Source: Oscillospiraceae bacterium (lineage in GTDB: Bacteria > Bacillota > Clostridia > Oscillospirales > SIG627). Taken from it: a DNA stretch of 64,000 bases. Of the stretch, positions 8,820-19,078 are shown piece after piece; position 1 is the stretch's first letter; every line of letters starts with the position of its first letter. A program made the position numbers and the translations under genes. The stretch is taken from positions 1-64,000 of the forward strand of contig SVQW01000004.1 in the NCBI GenBank assembly GCA_015065085.1, read 5' to 3'. The notes under the pieces are model-generated. The model worked only from the letters and a program-made list of their open reading frames with translations. It was not told the origin of the DNA and made no database searches.

Positions 8820-10424
8820 ATGAAGGACGATTTCTGGGATATTGACAAGCTTCTCCCGCGCAAGCCCCATTATCAAAATTCACCGCCAAGAACTCACGAA
8901 AGCACCGGTTCACCCGATCCGGTACTTATAAGAAACGGAAAAAGCAACGATAAATCGGTTTCGCTGGATGATATTTTAAAAACTGTTCTTCCTCCCGCAA
9001 ACAAGACCGAAATCGATTATTCCTCGAAAAGCTCGGTAATTCTGGGGGCCGTGGTAAGCGACATTGCAAATTCATATTCATACAGCAACGATTTTTCGGG
9101 TAACGCGCACAGAGTACACATGCAATCTCCAAATAAACAGGCGGATTTTGTTCCTTTCTTCTCGTATATGCCTCAGTACTCAGATCTTTCAGCCATGCAG
9201 TATCAAAGATATCTATGGTGGAGAGAATGCGCCAGAAAAAACGAATACCTGCAAACAGATGTGTCGTATATTTTCTTGTACATTTATGAACTCATCTCGC
9301 TGGACGACGTTATCAAGCCCGAAAACGTGCTTAGTGCCATCATTTCGTTGTGGGTTGCTTATTATCAAAAGCACACAGAGCTGAATAAATACCTGTGCGA
9401 CTGGATAACGGATTACGCTATCATTCATAATATACGCATTCCCTTTGAAATGCTGGAAAAAGTAATCCCCTACGCAGAAACAAAGCAGCAATCCATACTT
9501 TTCAACATGTATCTGTTTGACTATGTTTTGAGCGATATCGGGCATCTTACAGACGATAACATTTCGCTTGTGTGCAAAGTACTTTCCAATTACAGCCCTT
9601 ACAAAAGCAAAAGCTATGAAATCGAGGAATACAGAAAAATATTTGACGGATGTATAAAAGCAATATTCCATAAGCTGTTTGAAATAGGTTTTTTCACACC
9701 AGACGGCAATTATCTTCATAAAAGCGAGTTGAAAGTAACCCGTTCATCGTACCTGGGCGCAGTTTGTTCGGCAAACACAAAAAAGAATATGGCAATCACT
9801 TACTATCCTTTCATTTCCAACGAGCTTATACGTACTTCGTTTTCAAATATAATAAAACACACCGAAAACAAAATACGTGCGTCTCTCGGCATGAGAAACA
9901 GGCTTCCGAATATCATTCTTGCCGACGAAATACGCGGTGTTATCGACAGCTTTATGGAGCTTAATTATCCTGTCATTTCAAAAACAAAGGCCGCGATTGA
10001 AAAAAAGACCGCACCGCCGCGTGAAATCAAAAAAATAGAAGTAAACCTGGCCAAAGCCAAACGAATAGAAGACATTTCTTGGCAAACCACCGAAAAGCTG
10101 ACCGACGGATTGATCAGGGAAGATGACGAAACCGCAATCCCCATCATCGAGGCATCTGTACCAACGGAATCCGTAAACAGCGAACAAAACGATTTTCCGT
10201 CCGCTCTTACAGAGTGTGAAAAAGCAATATTGCATCTCATACTGAATAACGCTGCACCGAGTGAAACGGAAAAAGCCGCACGTAATGCAGGGCTTCTTGC
10301 AGATGCGGTCATTGACAGTATAAACGAAAAAGCACTTGAATATATCGGGGACACCGTAATCGACCCATCGGATTACACAGTAATACCAGAATATATTGAC
10401 GAATTATCAGCTTTCAACATATGA
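8820..10424 (+). CDS. TerB-N / TerB-C domain protein
   Basis: The 534-residue protein opens with an acidic aromatic segment (DDFWDID) typical of TerB-N proteins. It then has a helical TerB-N domain (about residues 105-310, with FFSYMPQYSDL and YLWWRECAR) and a linker rich in Lys and Glu. A TerB-C domain follows (about 455-530, including INEKALEYIGD). No catalytic motif or signal peptide is visible; it is probably a cytoplasmic scaffold or sensor. In comparative genomics TerB-N/C proteins recur beside DNA helicases in Ter-linked stress and DNA-processing clusters, and here the next gene follows after 12 nt. Domain calls rest on motif memory, so boundaries are approximate. Confidence 0.8.
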   Translation: MKDDFWDIDKLLPRKPHYQNSPPRTHESTGSPDPVLIRNGKSNDKSVSLDDILKTVLPPANKTEIDYSSKSSVILGAVVSDIANSYSYSNDFSGNAHRVHMQSPNKQADFVPFFSYMPQYSDLSAMQYQRYLWWRECARKNEYLQTDVSYIFLYIYELISLDDVIKPENVLSAIISLWVAYYQKHTELNKYLCDWITDYAIIHNIRIPFEMLEKVIPYAETKQQSILFNMYLFDYVLSDIGHLTDDNISLVCKVLSNYSPYKSKSYEIEEYRKIFDGCIKAIFHKLFEIGFFTPDGNYLHKSELKVTRSSYLGAVCSANTKKNMAITYYPFISNELIRTSFSNIIKHTENKIRASLGMRNRLPNIILADEIRGVIDSFMELNYPVISKTKAAIEKKTAPPREIKKIEVNLAKAKRIEDISWQTTEKLTDGLIREDDETAIPIIEASVPTESVNSEQNDFPSALTECEKAILHLILNNAAPSETEKAARNAGLLADAVIDSINEKALEYIGDTVIDPSDYTVIPEYIDELSAFNI

Positions 10425-10436
10425 AAGGAAACCATA

Positions 10437-11777
10437 ATGTCTGAAAAGAATATACCTATCAAAATCCCAAAAAGAATACTCGGTACTGTTCTGAACTCTG
10501 CCGCCGCAGGTGTCGTTCCGCGTTTCGGACTTGAGTACATGGCAATCGGCAGAAATGACGAAGTAACCGCTCTGTTGGGCGGACTTGAAAACGTTGCGGA
10601 CGGCATGGGCGACTGTCGGTTTATAATAGGAAAATACGGAAGCGGCAAAAGCTTTCTTATAGGACTTATACGCTGTAACGCACTTGAAAAAGGCTTTGTT
10701 ACCGCAGATACCGACCTTTCTCCCGAGCGACGTTTTATCGGAACAAGAGGTCAAGGAATTGCCACTTACCGCGAGCTTATGAAGAATCTTGCCTGCAAGA
10801 CCTCTCCCGACGGCGGAGCTCTTCCCGTAATACTCACAAAATGGCTGTCGGCGCTTCAAGCGGAAACGGTTACAAAAGACGGCATTTCACAGGATGACCC
10901 TGCGTTCACCCTTACAATGGACAAAAAAATAATGGAGGTTGCCGCTTCTCTTGAAGGTCTTGTTAACGGCTTTGATTTTGCAAGCGTGCTTTCCATATAC
11001 TACCGTGCCGTAAAAAGCGGTGACGATGAAAAGAAATCCTGCGCCCTGCGCTGGCTGAGAGGTGAATACTCCAACAAGCTCGAGGTGCGCGGTACGCTGG
11101 GTATAAACTCCCTTATCGACGACTCCAACTGGTATGATTACGTCAAGCTTTTTGCCGTGTTCTTCCGTAAAATAGGATACAAAGGCTTTGTTGTTTTCTT
11201 TGACGAGTGTGTCAATCTTTATAAAATCCCTCACAAAATGTCACGTGAAAACAATTACGAAAAAATCCTTTCCATGTTCAACGATACCCTCCAGGGCAAA
11301 GCGGAAGGGCTCGGGCTGATTCTGGGTGGCACACCTCAGTTTTTGGAAGACGAGCGCCGCGGACTTTTCAGCTACGATGCGCTTAAATCCCGTCTTTCGG
11401 GAAGCCGTGTAGCCAAGGGAAATTATAAAAACTTTATGGGACCGGTTATATACCTTGACCGTCTCAGCGATGATGAGCTTTACGCACTTATTATGCGTAT
11501 GCTCATACTGCACAAGCAGTATTACGCATGGGAACCTGAGATTGCGGACAGTGAGATACTTGAATTCTTACAGCTTTGTTTCAATAAAATGGGTGCTGAC
11601 ACACTGCTCACTCCACGTGAAATAATACGTGATTTTCTGGGTGTCCTCAACATTATGTACCAAAACAGCGGTGTCACCTTCTCCAAAGTCATTTCCGACG
11701 GCAATGTAACTCTGAAAAGCGATGCAGAATCCGGAGACGATGATGATATATTTGATTTGGGCAGTATTGAAATATGA
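10437..11777 (+). CDS. BREX BrxD-like P-loop ATPase (DUF2791 family)
   Basis: The 446-residue AAA+-type ATPase has Walker A GKYGSGKS at residues 65-72 and Walker B VVFFDE with Asp256-Glu257. A GGTPQF sensor-like motif and a long helical C-terminal part follow. This arrangement matches the DUF2791/BrxD family of ATP-binding proteins found in some BREX phage-defence loci next to an Lhr-type helicase, and that is the neighbour here as well. No PglZ, BrxL, BrxC or methyltransferase gene is present, so the locus is not BREX. The stop overlaps the helicase start by four bases, implying coupled translation and a shared complex. The likely role is ATP-dependent loading or regulation on DNA. Confidence 0.8.
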   Translation: MSEKNIPIKIPKRILGTVLNSAAAGVVPRFGLEYMAIGRNDEVTALLGGLENVADGMGDCRFIIGKYGSGKSFLIGLIRCNALEKGFVTADTDLSPERRFIGTRGQGIATYRELMKNLACKTSPDGGALPVILTKWLSALQAETVTKDGISQDDPAFTLTMDKKIMEVAASLEGLVNGFDFASVLSIYYRAVKSGDDEKKSCALRWLRGEYSNKLEVRGTLGINSLIDDSNWYDYVKLFAVFFRKIGYKGFVVFFDECVNLYKIPHKMSRENNYEKILSMFNDTLQGKAEGLGLILGGTPQFLEDERRGLFSYDALKSRLSGSRVAKGNYKNFMGPVIYLDRLSDDELYALIMRMLILHKQYYAWEPEIADSEILEFLQLCFNKMGADTLLTPREIIRDFLGVLNIMYQNSGVTFSKVISDGNVTLKSDAESGDDDDIFDLGSIEI

Positions 11778-14014
11778 ATTATCGTGAAAAAGCCGCACGA
11801 GTCTATAACTCCTTTTCTCCTTTTATTCGTGATTTCATATACCGAAATGAATGGGACACCATACGCGAGGTACAGATAGAAGCTGCAGATGTCATTTTTT
11901 CAACAGAAAACAATCTGCTCATATGCTCATCCACGGCTTCGGGAAAAACAGAAGCGGCATTTTTCCCCATTTTGTCCCATATGTATGACAATCCCCCATC
12001 GTCGGTGGGCGTTTTATACATTGCACCACTGAAGGCACTTATAAATGACCAATTCGAGCGCTTGGAAACGCTGATGGAAGAAAGCGGTATATCGGTATTT
12101 CACTGGCACGGAGATGTGCCCTCGGCACAAAAATCTAAATTTCTCAAAAAGCCGACAGCTGTTTTGCAGATAACTCCGGAATCGCTGGAAAGCATGTTGA
12201 TAAACAGAAAAAACGATATTCCCCGCCTTTTCGGTGACTTGCAATATGTTGTCATTGACGAAATTCACACACTCATGGGCTTTGACAGAGGAAGCCAGGT
12301 ATGCTGTCTTATTGAGCGTCTTTCTGCGCTCATCGGACATTCGCCCCGAAGAATAGGTTTATCCGCTACGGTGGGAGATACGCGTCTTGCTGCCGAATGG
12401 CTAAGTGAAAATACCAACCGCAGATGCTCTGTTGTGAATATCAAATCTTCGGGCATCAAATGGCGGCTCGCCATGCAACATTTTTACTTGCAAAACGAGA
12501 ATTCAGACAAACCGACGTCAATCGACGGCGATGTTGCAGACCCAGGGTATGATTTTGTTTATAAATGCGCAAGACAGAAAAAAAGTCTTGTATTCTCAAA
12601 TTCACGCGAAGAAACCGAAATAATAACTGCCACATTGCGACAGATAGCGGAAAGCAGAAATGAAGATGACATATTCTATATCCATCACGGAAATCTTTCC
12701 GCCGCTCTGCGCGAAACAGCAGAATCGGTTATGAAGGATGATACAAAGCATGCTGTGACATGTGCCACAGTAACGCTTGAATTGGGCGTGGATATAGGAC
12801 GTTTGGAACGTATAATCAATATCGGTGCTCCAAATACGGTATCAAGCTTCCTTCAGCGCATCGGACGTTCGGGACGAAGAGAAACACCGCCCGAAATGAT
12901 TATGGTGTTCCGCGAAGAAAATGCGCTGCCAAACACACCTGTTTATGAGCTTATCCCCTGGAATTTTCTGCAGGGAATCGCCATTATACAGCTTTATATT
13001 GAGGAGCGCTGGCTGGAGCCGCCCTTCAGAAAATCCTTACCCTTCAGCCTTTTATATCATCAGACAATGTCTGTTTTGGCCTCATCGGGAGAACTTACTC
13101 CTGCATCACTGGCACAAAAGGTTCTGTCTCTTGCTCCCTTCAAAGACATTGAGAAAGAAGACTACCGAGATTTACTGGTGCATCTGATAAAAAACGAGCA
13201 CATTCAGCAGACCGAAGAAAAGGGTCTTATTATTGGACTCAAGGGCGAAAAGATAATAAACAGCTTTAAGTTTTATGCAGTGTTCAAAGACAGCGAGGAT
13301 TTTACCGTACGATGCAAATCAGAGGAAATAGGCACCATAACCACACCTCCCCCCGTAGGCGAAAGATTTGCGCTTGCAGGCCGTGTATGGGAAGTGGAAG
13401 AGCTGGAAATCCAACGAAAGCTTATATATGTAAAAGCTGTAAAAGGAAAAATGGCGGTGTCATGGCCGGGTGACAAGGGTGAAATACACACAAAAATACT
13501 AAAACGAATGAAAAAAATACTTGAAGAGGATACCGTTTATCCTTACCTTAAGCCCGAAGCAATAAAACGACTGGAAAAAGCACGCTCTGTGGCTCGCAAT
13601 ACAGGTATCTTGGAAACGGGACTTGTGTGTCTGGGCGGCGTAAATTATTGTCTTTTTCCCTGGCTCGGAACACGATCTGTACGTTCGCTCAAGCGCTTTA
13701 TTCAGTACAAATGCGCCGCTGCGCTGGGTATCACCGCCCTTGAATATGATTCCTGCTATTATATCACCTTCAAAATGGAGCGTTATGACCGGGAAAGCTT
13801 TGTAAACTATCTGAATGACACAATAGCGCGTCAAGGTGTAACACTATCCGAGTTGGTAGGACAGAACGAACTTCCCGTATTTGAAAAATACGACGAATAT
13901 ATACCGCGTGAGCTTCTTCAAAAGTCTTACTGCACCGACAAGCTTTGCAGTGAAGAGCTTATCGCGCGTGTAAAGGAACTTAAAAACGAAATTGAAAAAG
14001 CTAAGGAGAATTAA
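11774..14014 (+). CDS. Lhr-like DEAD/DEAH-box SF2 helicase
   Basis: The 746-residue protein carries SF2 helicase motifs: motif I STASGKTE (53-60), motif Ia APLKALIND, motif II DEIH (162-165), motif III SAT, and motif VI QRIGRSGRR. A long C-terminal region follows that resembles the winged-helix and core part of Lhr-type enzymes. It should be a 3'-5' DNA or RNA:DNA translocase acting in the cytoplasm. It overlaps the ATPase gene by an ATGA junction and is followed after 2 nt by the giant gene, so the four proteins are made together. Lhr-like helicases paired with a BrxD-type ATPase occur in BREX variants, but here the helicase pairs with TerB and SF1-like proteins. Confidence 0.88.
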   Translation: MNYREKAARVYNSFSPFIRDFIYRNEWDTIREVQIEAADVIFSTENNLLICSSTASGKTEAAFFPILSHMYDNPPSSVGVLYIAPLKALINDQFERLETLMEESGISVFHWHGDVPSAQKSKFLKKPTAVLQITPESLESMLINRKNDIPRLFGDLQYVVIDEIHTLMGFDRGSQVCCLIERLSALIGHSPRRIGLSATVGDTRLAAEWLSENTNRRCSVVNIKSSGIKWRLAMQHFYLQNENSDKPTSIDGDVADPGYDFVYKCARQKKSLVFSNSREETEIITATLRQIAESRNEDDIFYIHHGNLSAALRETAESVMKDDTKHAVTCATVTLELGVDIGRLERIINIGAPNTVSSFLQRIGRSGRRETPPEMIMVFREENALPNTPVYELIPWNFLQGIAIIQLYIEERWLEPPFRKSLPFSLLYHQTMSVLASSGELTPASLAQKVLSLAPFKDIEKEDYRDLLVHLIKNEHIQQTEEKGLIIGLKGEKIINSFKFYAVFKDSEDFTVRCKSEEIGTITTPPPVGERFALAGRVWEVEELEIQRKLIYVKAVKGKMAVSWPGDKGEIHTKILKRMKKILEEDTVYPYLKPEAIKRLEKARSVARNTGILETGLVCLGGVNYCLFPWLGTRSVRSLKRFIQYKCAAALGITALEYDSCYYITFKMERYDRESFVNYLNDTIARQGVTLSELVGQNELPVFEKYDEYIPRELLQKSYCTDKLCSEELIARVKELKNEIEKAKEN

Positions 14015-14016
14015 CC

Positions 14017-17000
14017 ATGAGCTCAATGATTAAAATCCTGTCATTCAATATATCACATTACAATTACAGCATGTGTGTAAACAATGTTCCGCTGATAAAA
14101 TCACTGCTTTTTGAGGTATCCCCTCAGGAAAATGCATCCGATTTTTACGGAAAAGACCTTTACGTAACAATAAAAGCCACCCCGGAAATATTCCATTCCT
14201 ACCACCGCAGTATCACCATCAGCGCTGACGGAAAATGTGATATATCGGGAATAGAGCCCGAAATGCGTCCGCGCATTATCCAGGCAGTCACCGAGCCTCA
14301 GAAATGTACTATTGACATCACCGTAAGAGACCGACACGATGTATGCGGAAGCCTTTCGTACAATGTGGATCTTCAGCCCTACTATTGCTGGAGCGGTTTT
14401 TCCTGTATGCCCGAATATCTGTGTTCTCTGGTTACTCCCTCACAGCCACAGGTTCAAAAAATCGTTTCCTCTGCATATGAATTACTTCGCAACCAGGGTG
14501 AGTTGCCAATAAACGACGGCTACGAAAAGAAGAACATAAAAAAGGTTTTTGCAATAAACCGGGCTATATACGACTCAATACGCAGTCTCAAAATAACCTA
14601 CAACATCACAAAAACCGACTATCTTTCAAAATGCGTATCTCTCCAGACCGCCGAAATGCTTATGCACCGCATGATAGGAAGCTCGCTTGACATTTCGCTG
14701 GTTTTCGCCGCGTGCCTGGAAAATCTGGGGCTCAATCCCTTTATAACCGTATTCAGAAATCATGTGCTTATAGGTTGTTTTTTGAGTGATTTGAACTTCA
14801 CCAACCCTGTCACCGAAAACTTTGACGAGCTTATGGCGATGGGACGCGGTCCACGCCGTGTGCTTTTCCTCATGGAACCAACCTCAATGGCAAACGGCAT
14901 GAGCATCGACTTTGAAAATTCCTGTCGCATGGCAAAGGAATATTGCGAAAAAAATGCTGCACATTTTACCGCAATTGTCGATATTAAAGCGGCACGCATT
15001 GCAGGCATAAAACCCATCCCAAACCGCATTGTAGAAAACGGCAAGCTGGTTTTTGACGGTGGTGCATATGAAAACGATGACTTCTTCAGTGATTGGGTAG
15101 ACATCAATGATGAAAATATTGATGCGGCAGAGCGTGAAATAAACAAATTAAAGAGTGAAATTTTCGACTTTTCTGAAAATAATCCCCTCATAAACGCCGA
15201 TTTTAAAAATGTTGTCGGACTTGCATACACTTCAAGCGTGGAAGCCTTCGCTTCAAAGCTTAAAAATCCCACGACACTCACACCCTCTCCTTTCAGTGAG
15301 AATACAGAAAGTGTTTTTCTTCCCGACCAGAGATGTGCCGTGATGGAAAGATGCATTAACGAGCTTAATGAAAAACCGGGTGAAACAGCCACATTCTGTA
15401 CCGAAGCAAAGCTGAAAAAGCGTATACACTCCATTTACAATATTACAAGCTGTGACAGATATTACAGATACTACACATATGTCACATTCTACTACGCAAA
15501 ATGGAAATCCCCTGATTCAGCCAACACCATCTACACTCCAATGTTCCTGGTCCCCTGCGAACTCAGCGGGTCACCTGACGGATGCAAATTGAGACTGCTT
15601 ACCGACAATGCCATTCTCAATCCAATTTTCCTGGAAAAAATCAAGCGGCTTTTCACAGTAAATTTTGTTACATTGTCAAAAATCCCGGCACGGGAGATAC
15701 TTACACGTCGCGAATATATCTTTTCTCTTATTTCGTCTGCCGTCAGCGGAAGACTTGATATCAAGTTCATACCATACGTTTCTCTCAGTGCACATGATCT
15801 TTCTTCCTTTTCGGACTACACACATTTAAATAAAAATTCCGTTTCCTCTCCCCTTTCACGCGCTCTTCTCATGGGAACGGAGACCCCGCCCGAATCCCGT
15901 ACATACGGCGATATAGATGTTGATTCCATTTTTCCGCTTAATATGCCTTGTCCTCTTGAACCCGACCGTTTCCAGAAAAGCGCTGTATATCATGCAACCG
16001 AGGATAAATCTACTTTTATAAGCGGTAATATAAACTCCGGCAAAACAAGAACGGCAGCAAACATCATTTTCAACACACTTTACAAATCCAAAACCGTTCT
16101 TTACGTCGGCGGCACGCCCGGTGCATGCAGTGATTTGGAAAAATACCTGGGTAAACTAAGCCTTAACGATTACACACTTTATCTCCGTCCGTACGCCCCC
16201 GACCTGACAGGTGCGTTCAACACTGAAAAGTTACCGGAAAAGCGTCCCAGCGAGCTTTACATAAAAGCTCAGCGTATGATGCAGAAAAAATCCGAGCTTT
16301 CCAATTACTACAAAGCACTCCACAAAAAGCAGAAAACCGGATTTGATCTGTACCAGAACGTAATGCAGTACGAAAAATACAAAAATTCAAAATACTGTGT
16401 TGCCTTTTCTCCCGCTTTTATAAAGGAGTTGGACGAGGACAAGGTCATCGCTTCCCTCCGCCAGATATCCGAGCTTACCAAGGCTGTAAAGCTCAGCGGA
16501 CAGCCCTACCGCCACCCTCTTGCAAAAATCGGAAGAAAAACTTTTTCTTATGAAATAAAGGCTCAGGCTGTAACTCTTATCAATTCATACAAGGCGGCGC
16601 TCGAAAGCTTTCTGGATTGTCAGGATGAGTTGTGCGAGCTGATGTGCTTTGATTTCGAGTTTTTACGCGAGGATCAATCCAATTCCTTGGAAAAGCTTGC
16701 ATACATATTACAGAACTGCTCCGACGTTCTCACTTCCTCAATTTTTGATACCAAGTGCAAAAACACCCTGAACCGACTGCACGGTGTTATTGATCTGGCA
16801 GAAAAGCGCCTTTCAAGCTCGGAAAAAATATTCGGAATTTTTGAAGAACATGTATTGGATATTGATGCGGCTCAGATGCTTGAGGAATACAAGGCTTCTC
16901 TTTCCACATTCTTTATAAAGCGTAACGGAATACAGAAAAAGCTGTTGACAATGCTCAAAAATCATCTTATCGATGACAAAGTCATCTCTGTTGATGAGCT

Positions 17001-19056
17001 TCCGGACACGCTTTATTCACTGGTGCATTATGCCGAAAACACCGCAAAAATAGCGGCAGAAGCTTCGGATTTCAAGGAGCTGTTCGGTATTGATATGTTC
17101 ACACGTAATATTGAGATGGAACGCGAAGCTCTCGAAAAATTAAAGAAAATATATTCTGTTTGCGAAGAATATGTGCTTCACCTCGACAACATCTGTCGCC
17201 GCGAATGCAATCCTGAGGATGTTATTCCTTCCCAGGCGTCCGTTATAACCGACTTCGTTCAGAATCCTGATATTTACAAGACAAAATTTGCGGAATATAA
17301 AAAGCTTCGCGCCACCTTTACGGAAGCGGAAAACACACTGGTTAAATATCTTTCAGTGGATATATACTCCCTGAAGGACAAAATGGCAATTAAGTGGTAT
17401 GAATACGTATATGCCTGGATAACCGAATTGGAGCAGTCAATTGACGGGCTCAAAAGCTGGTGTGAATATCTTAACGCCCGTGACAATGCTCTTGCCATCG
17501 GACTTGACAGTGCAGTAGCTCTTCTCGAAAACACCGACATGACTCAAGACGAATTCCGTCAGGCATTTCTGAAAGGCTTCTTCAAGGCTTCCTGCGAGTA
17601 TATTCTTGCCAATGAACAGGTTTTTGCTTCCTTCAGCAGCGAAAGCTGTGCCGATGCTTGCAATGGGCTCAGCGAGCTGATTTTACAGCTTGACGAAATG
17701 ATAATCGAAGATCTGGGAATTAAGCTCCGTACCGATTACCGTGATTACCACAATCGCTACATCAGTGATAACGAGGAAAAGACATACCTGGACTCCAAGG
17801 ATATGGGTGAGCTGTTTGCTTCGAATCTTAAGCTTCTGCAAAAGCGTTTTCCCGTAACAGTATCTTACGGAAGTGCCATAAATGCATATCTTGCCGAAGA
17901 TACGATGTTTGATTGTCTGATAATCGACGACGTGCACGCAATTCCATATTACTCACTGCTGGGTCTTATTTCCCGCGCTGAAAAAACAGTGTTCCTTGGT
18001 ATGGATACAACCAAAGAAAACACACTGTTCAGCGCACCGGCGGCGTATTCACTGATAGGACGCGGTGCGGCATACTCTCCCGCTTCGCTGTATTCCCGTC
18101 TTATAAAAGCAGATGTCCCGCTGTGTAAGCTGGAATACAAATACGACACACGCCGCGACCTTGCTTCACTGGTAAGCGAAATTTTCTCGTTCCATAACGA
18201 GCATGTAATACCGTGGGCAACCGAAATGGCCGACATAAGCATTATCCCCGTAAACGGTGTATTTGAGCGGCGCGGCACTTTGGTTAACTACGCCGAGGCA
18301 AACTGCGTAGTGGAAACCCTGAAAAATCTTGTTACTGACGAGTCAATTGCCGTATGTGCATTCACACGTCCTCAGGCGGCGCTTATACGCCAGCTGTGGG
18401 ATCAGAGCGGAAGCATACTTGACAATCTCAAAATTTACGCAATTGAAGACTATCCCTCCGCCTGCTTTGACAGAGTGATTGTTTCAACCACCTTTTCTTC
18501 AGGTAACAACACAGGTATACTGCCGTTTAATCCGGCACAGCTTGCGGGAGACAATTACAGATTGCGCTTCAATTCGCTGATGTCCTCGCTGCGCAATTCG
18601 CTTACAGTGATAACCGCCCTTAACGAAAATTCCCTTGACGAGCTGGAACCATACACCGACAGCCTTTACGCCTTCAAGAGATTTATCAAATTCATTTACG
18701 ACCGCTATACATATTTTGCACCTGCCAAGCCGGGCGAATTTGACAAGTGCAGTATACGCGGCGAAATATGCGATTTCCTTCAGAAGCTTGGCTATGATAC
18801 CGTTCAGAATCTGGGAACTTCGGAGCTTAAAATAGACGTTGCCGTGCGCAGTAAAGAGAACAACGGATACATTCTGGGCGTTCTTTTGGACAATTACTGC
18901 GGACAAACCAACGATGTGTATACATCCGAGGTGCTCATGCCCACGCTTCTGAAAAAGAACGGCTGGAACGTAATACGCATTTTCACAAACGAATGGTATG
19001 AGAATTACAACAAACAGCTTGAAGCTATATCCGAAAAGCTTGCGACATTGAAATAA
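14017..19056 (+). CDS. Giant multidomain SF1-like ATPase (DUF4011-helicase type) with degenerate accessory domains
   Basis: The 1679-residue protein follows the layout of DUF4011-type helicases: an N-terminal beta-rich domain (about 1-120), a transglutaminase-like segment (about 140-260), a split SF1 motor and a C-terminal Vsr/PD-(D/E)xK-like domain (about 1575-1670). Motor motifs seen are Walker A GNINSGKT (670-677) and motif II IIDDVHA (1302-1308). Several hallmark residues differ from the family pattern: the usual GTCLD reads GSSLD (Ser223 for Cys, His249 kept), motif III lacks the GDPKQ glutamine, motif VI lacks the TRAR arginine, and the nuclease GIECD motif reads GVLLD with Asp1607 kept. 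It may be a structural or regulatory ATPase rather than an active nuclease-helicase. The ribosome site is AAGGAG. Predicted coiled segments fill about 850-1250. Confidence 0.72.
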   Translation: MSSMIKILSFNISHYNYSMCVNNVPLIKSLLFEVSPQENASDFYGKDLYVTIKATPEIFHSYHRSITISADGKCDISGIEPEMRPRIIQAVTEPQKCTIDITVRDRHDVCGSLSYNVDLQPYYCWSGFSCMPEYLCSLVTPSQPQVQKIVSSAYELLRNQGELPINDGYEKKNIKKVFAINRAIYDSIRSLKITYNITKTDYLSKCVSLQTAEMLMHRMIGSSLDISLVFAACLENLGLNPFITVFRNHVLIGCFLSDLNFTNPVTENFDELMAMGRGPRRVLFLMEPTSMANGMSIDFENSCRMAKEYCEKNAAHFTAIVDIKAARIAGIKPIPNRIVENGKLVFDGGAYENDDFFSDWVDINDENIDAAEREINKLKSEIFDFSENNPLINADFKNVVGLAYTSSVEAFASKLKNPTTLTPSPFSENTESVFLPDQRCAVMERCINELNEKPGETATFCTEAKLKKRIHSIYNITSCDRYYRYYTYVTFYYAKWKSPDSANTIYTPMFLVPCELSGSPDGCKLRLLTDNAILNPIFLEKIKRLFTVNFVTLSKIPAREILTRREYIFSLISSAVSGRLDIKFIPYVSLSAHDLSSFSDYTHLNKNSVSSPLSRALLMGTETPPESRTYGDIDVDSIFPLNMPCPLEPDRFQKSAVYHATEDKSTFISGNINSGKTRTAANIIFNTLYKSKTVLYVGGTPGACSDLEKYLGKLSLNDYTLYLRPYAPDLTGAFNTEKLPEKRPSELYIKAQRMMQKKSELSNYYKALHKKQKTGFDLYQNVMQYEKYKNSKYCVAFSPAFIKELDEDKVIASLRQISELTKAVKLSGQPYRHPLAKIGRKTFSYEIKAQAVTLINSYKAALESFLDCQDELCELMCFDFEFLREDQSNSLEKLAYILQNCSDVLTSSIFDTKCKNTLNRLHGVIDLAEKRLSSSEKIFGIFEEHVLDIDAAQMLEEYKASLSTFFIKRNGIQKKLLTMLKNHLIDDKVISVDELPDTLYSLVHYAENTAKIAAEASDFKELFGIDMFTRNIEMEREALEKLKKIYSVCEEYVLHLDNICRRECNPEDVIPSQASVITDFVQNPDIYKTKFAEYKKLRATFTEAENTLVKYLSVDIYSLKDKMAIKWYEYVYAWITELEQSIDGLKSWCEYLNARDNALAIGLDSAVALLENTDMTQDEFRQAFLKGFFKASCEYILANEQVFASFSSESCADACNGLSELILQLDEMIIEDLGIKLRTDYRDYHNRYISDNEEKTYLDSKDMGELFASNLKLLQKRFPVTVSYGSAINAYLAEDTMFDCLIIDDVHAIPYYSLLGLISRAEKTVFLGMDTTKENTLFSAPAAYSLIGRGAAYSPASLYSRLIKADVPLCKLEYKYDTRRDLASLVSEIFSFHNEHVIPWATEMADISIIPVNGVFERRGTLVNYAEANCVVETLKNLVTDESIAVCAFTRPQAALIRQLWDQSGSILDNLKIYAIEDYPSACFDRVIVSTTFSSGNNTGILPFNPAQLAGDNYRLRFNSLMSSLRNSLTVITALNENSLDELEPYTDSLYAFKRFIKFIYDRYTYFAPAKPGEFDKCSIRGEICDFLQKLGYDTVQNLGTSELKIDVAVRSKENNGYILGVLLDNYCGQTNDVYTSEVLMPTLLKKNGWNVIRIFTNEWYENYNKQLEAISEKLATLK

Positions 19057-19078
19057 CAAACCATTGTAATAAAATTAT

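Noticed and set aside
8820-19056. Calling the TerB/helicase block a BREX system
   Set aside because: Only the BrxD-like ATPase and Lhr-like helicase recall BREX. PglZ, BrxL, BrxC and PglX are all missing.
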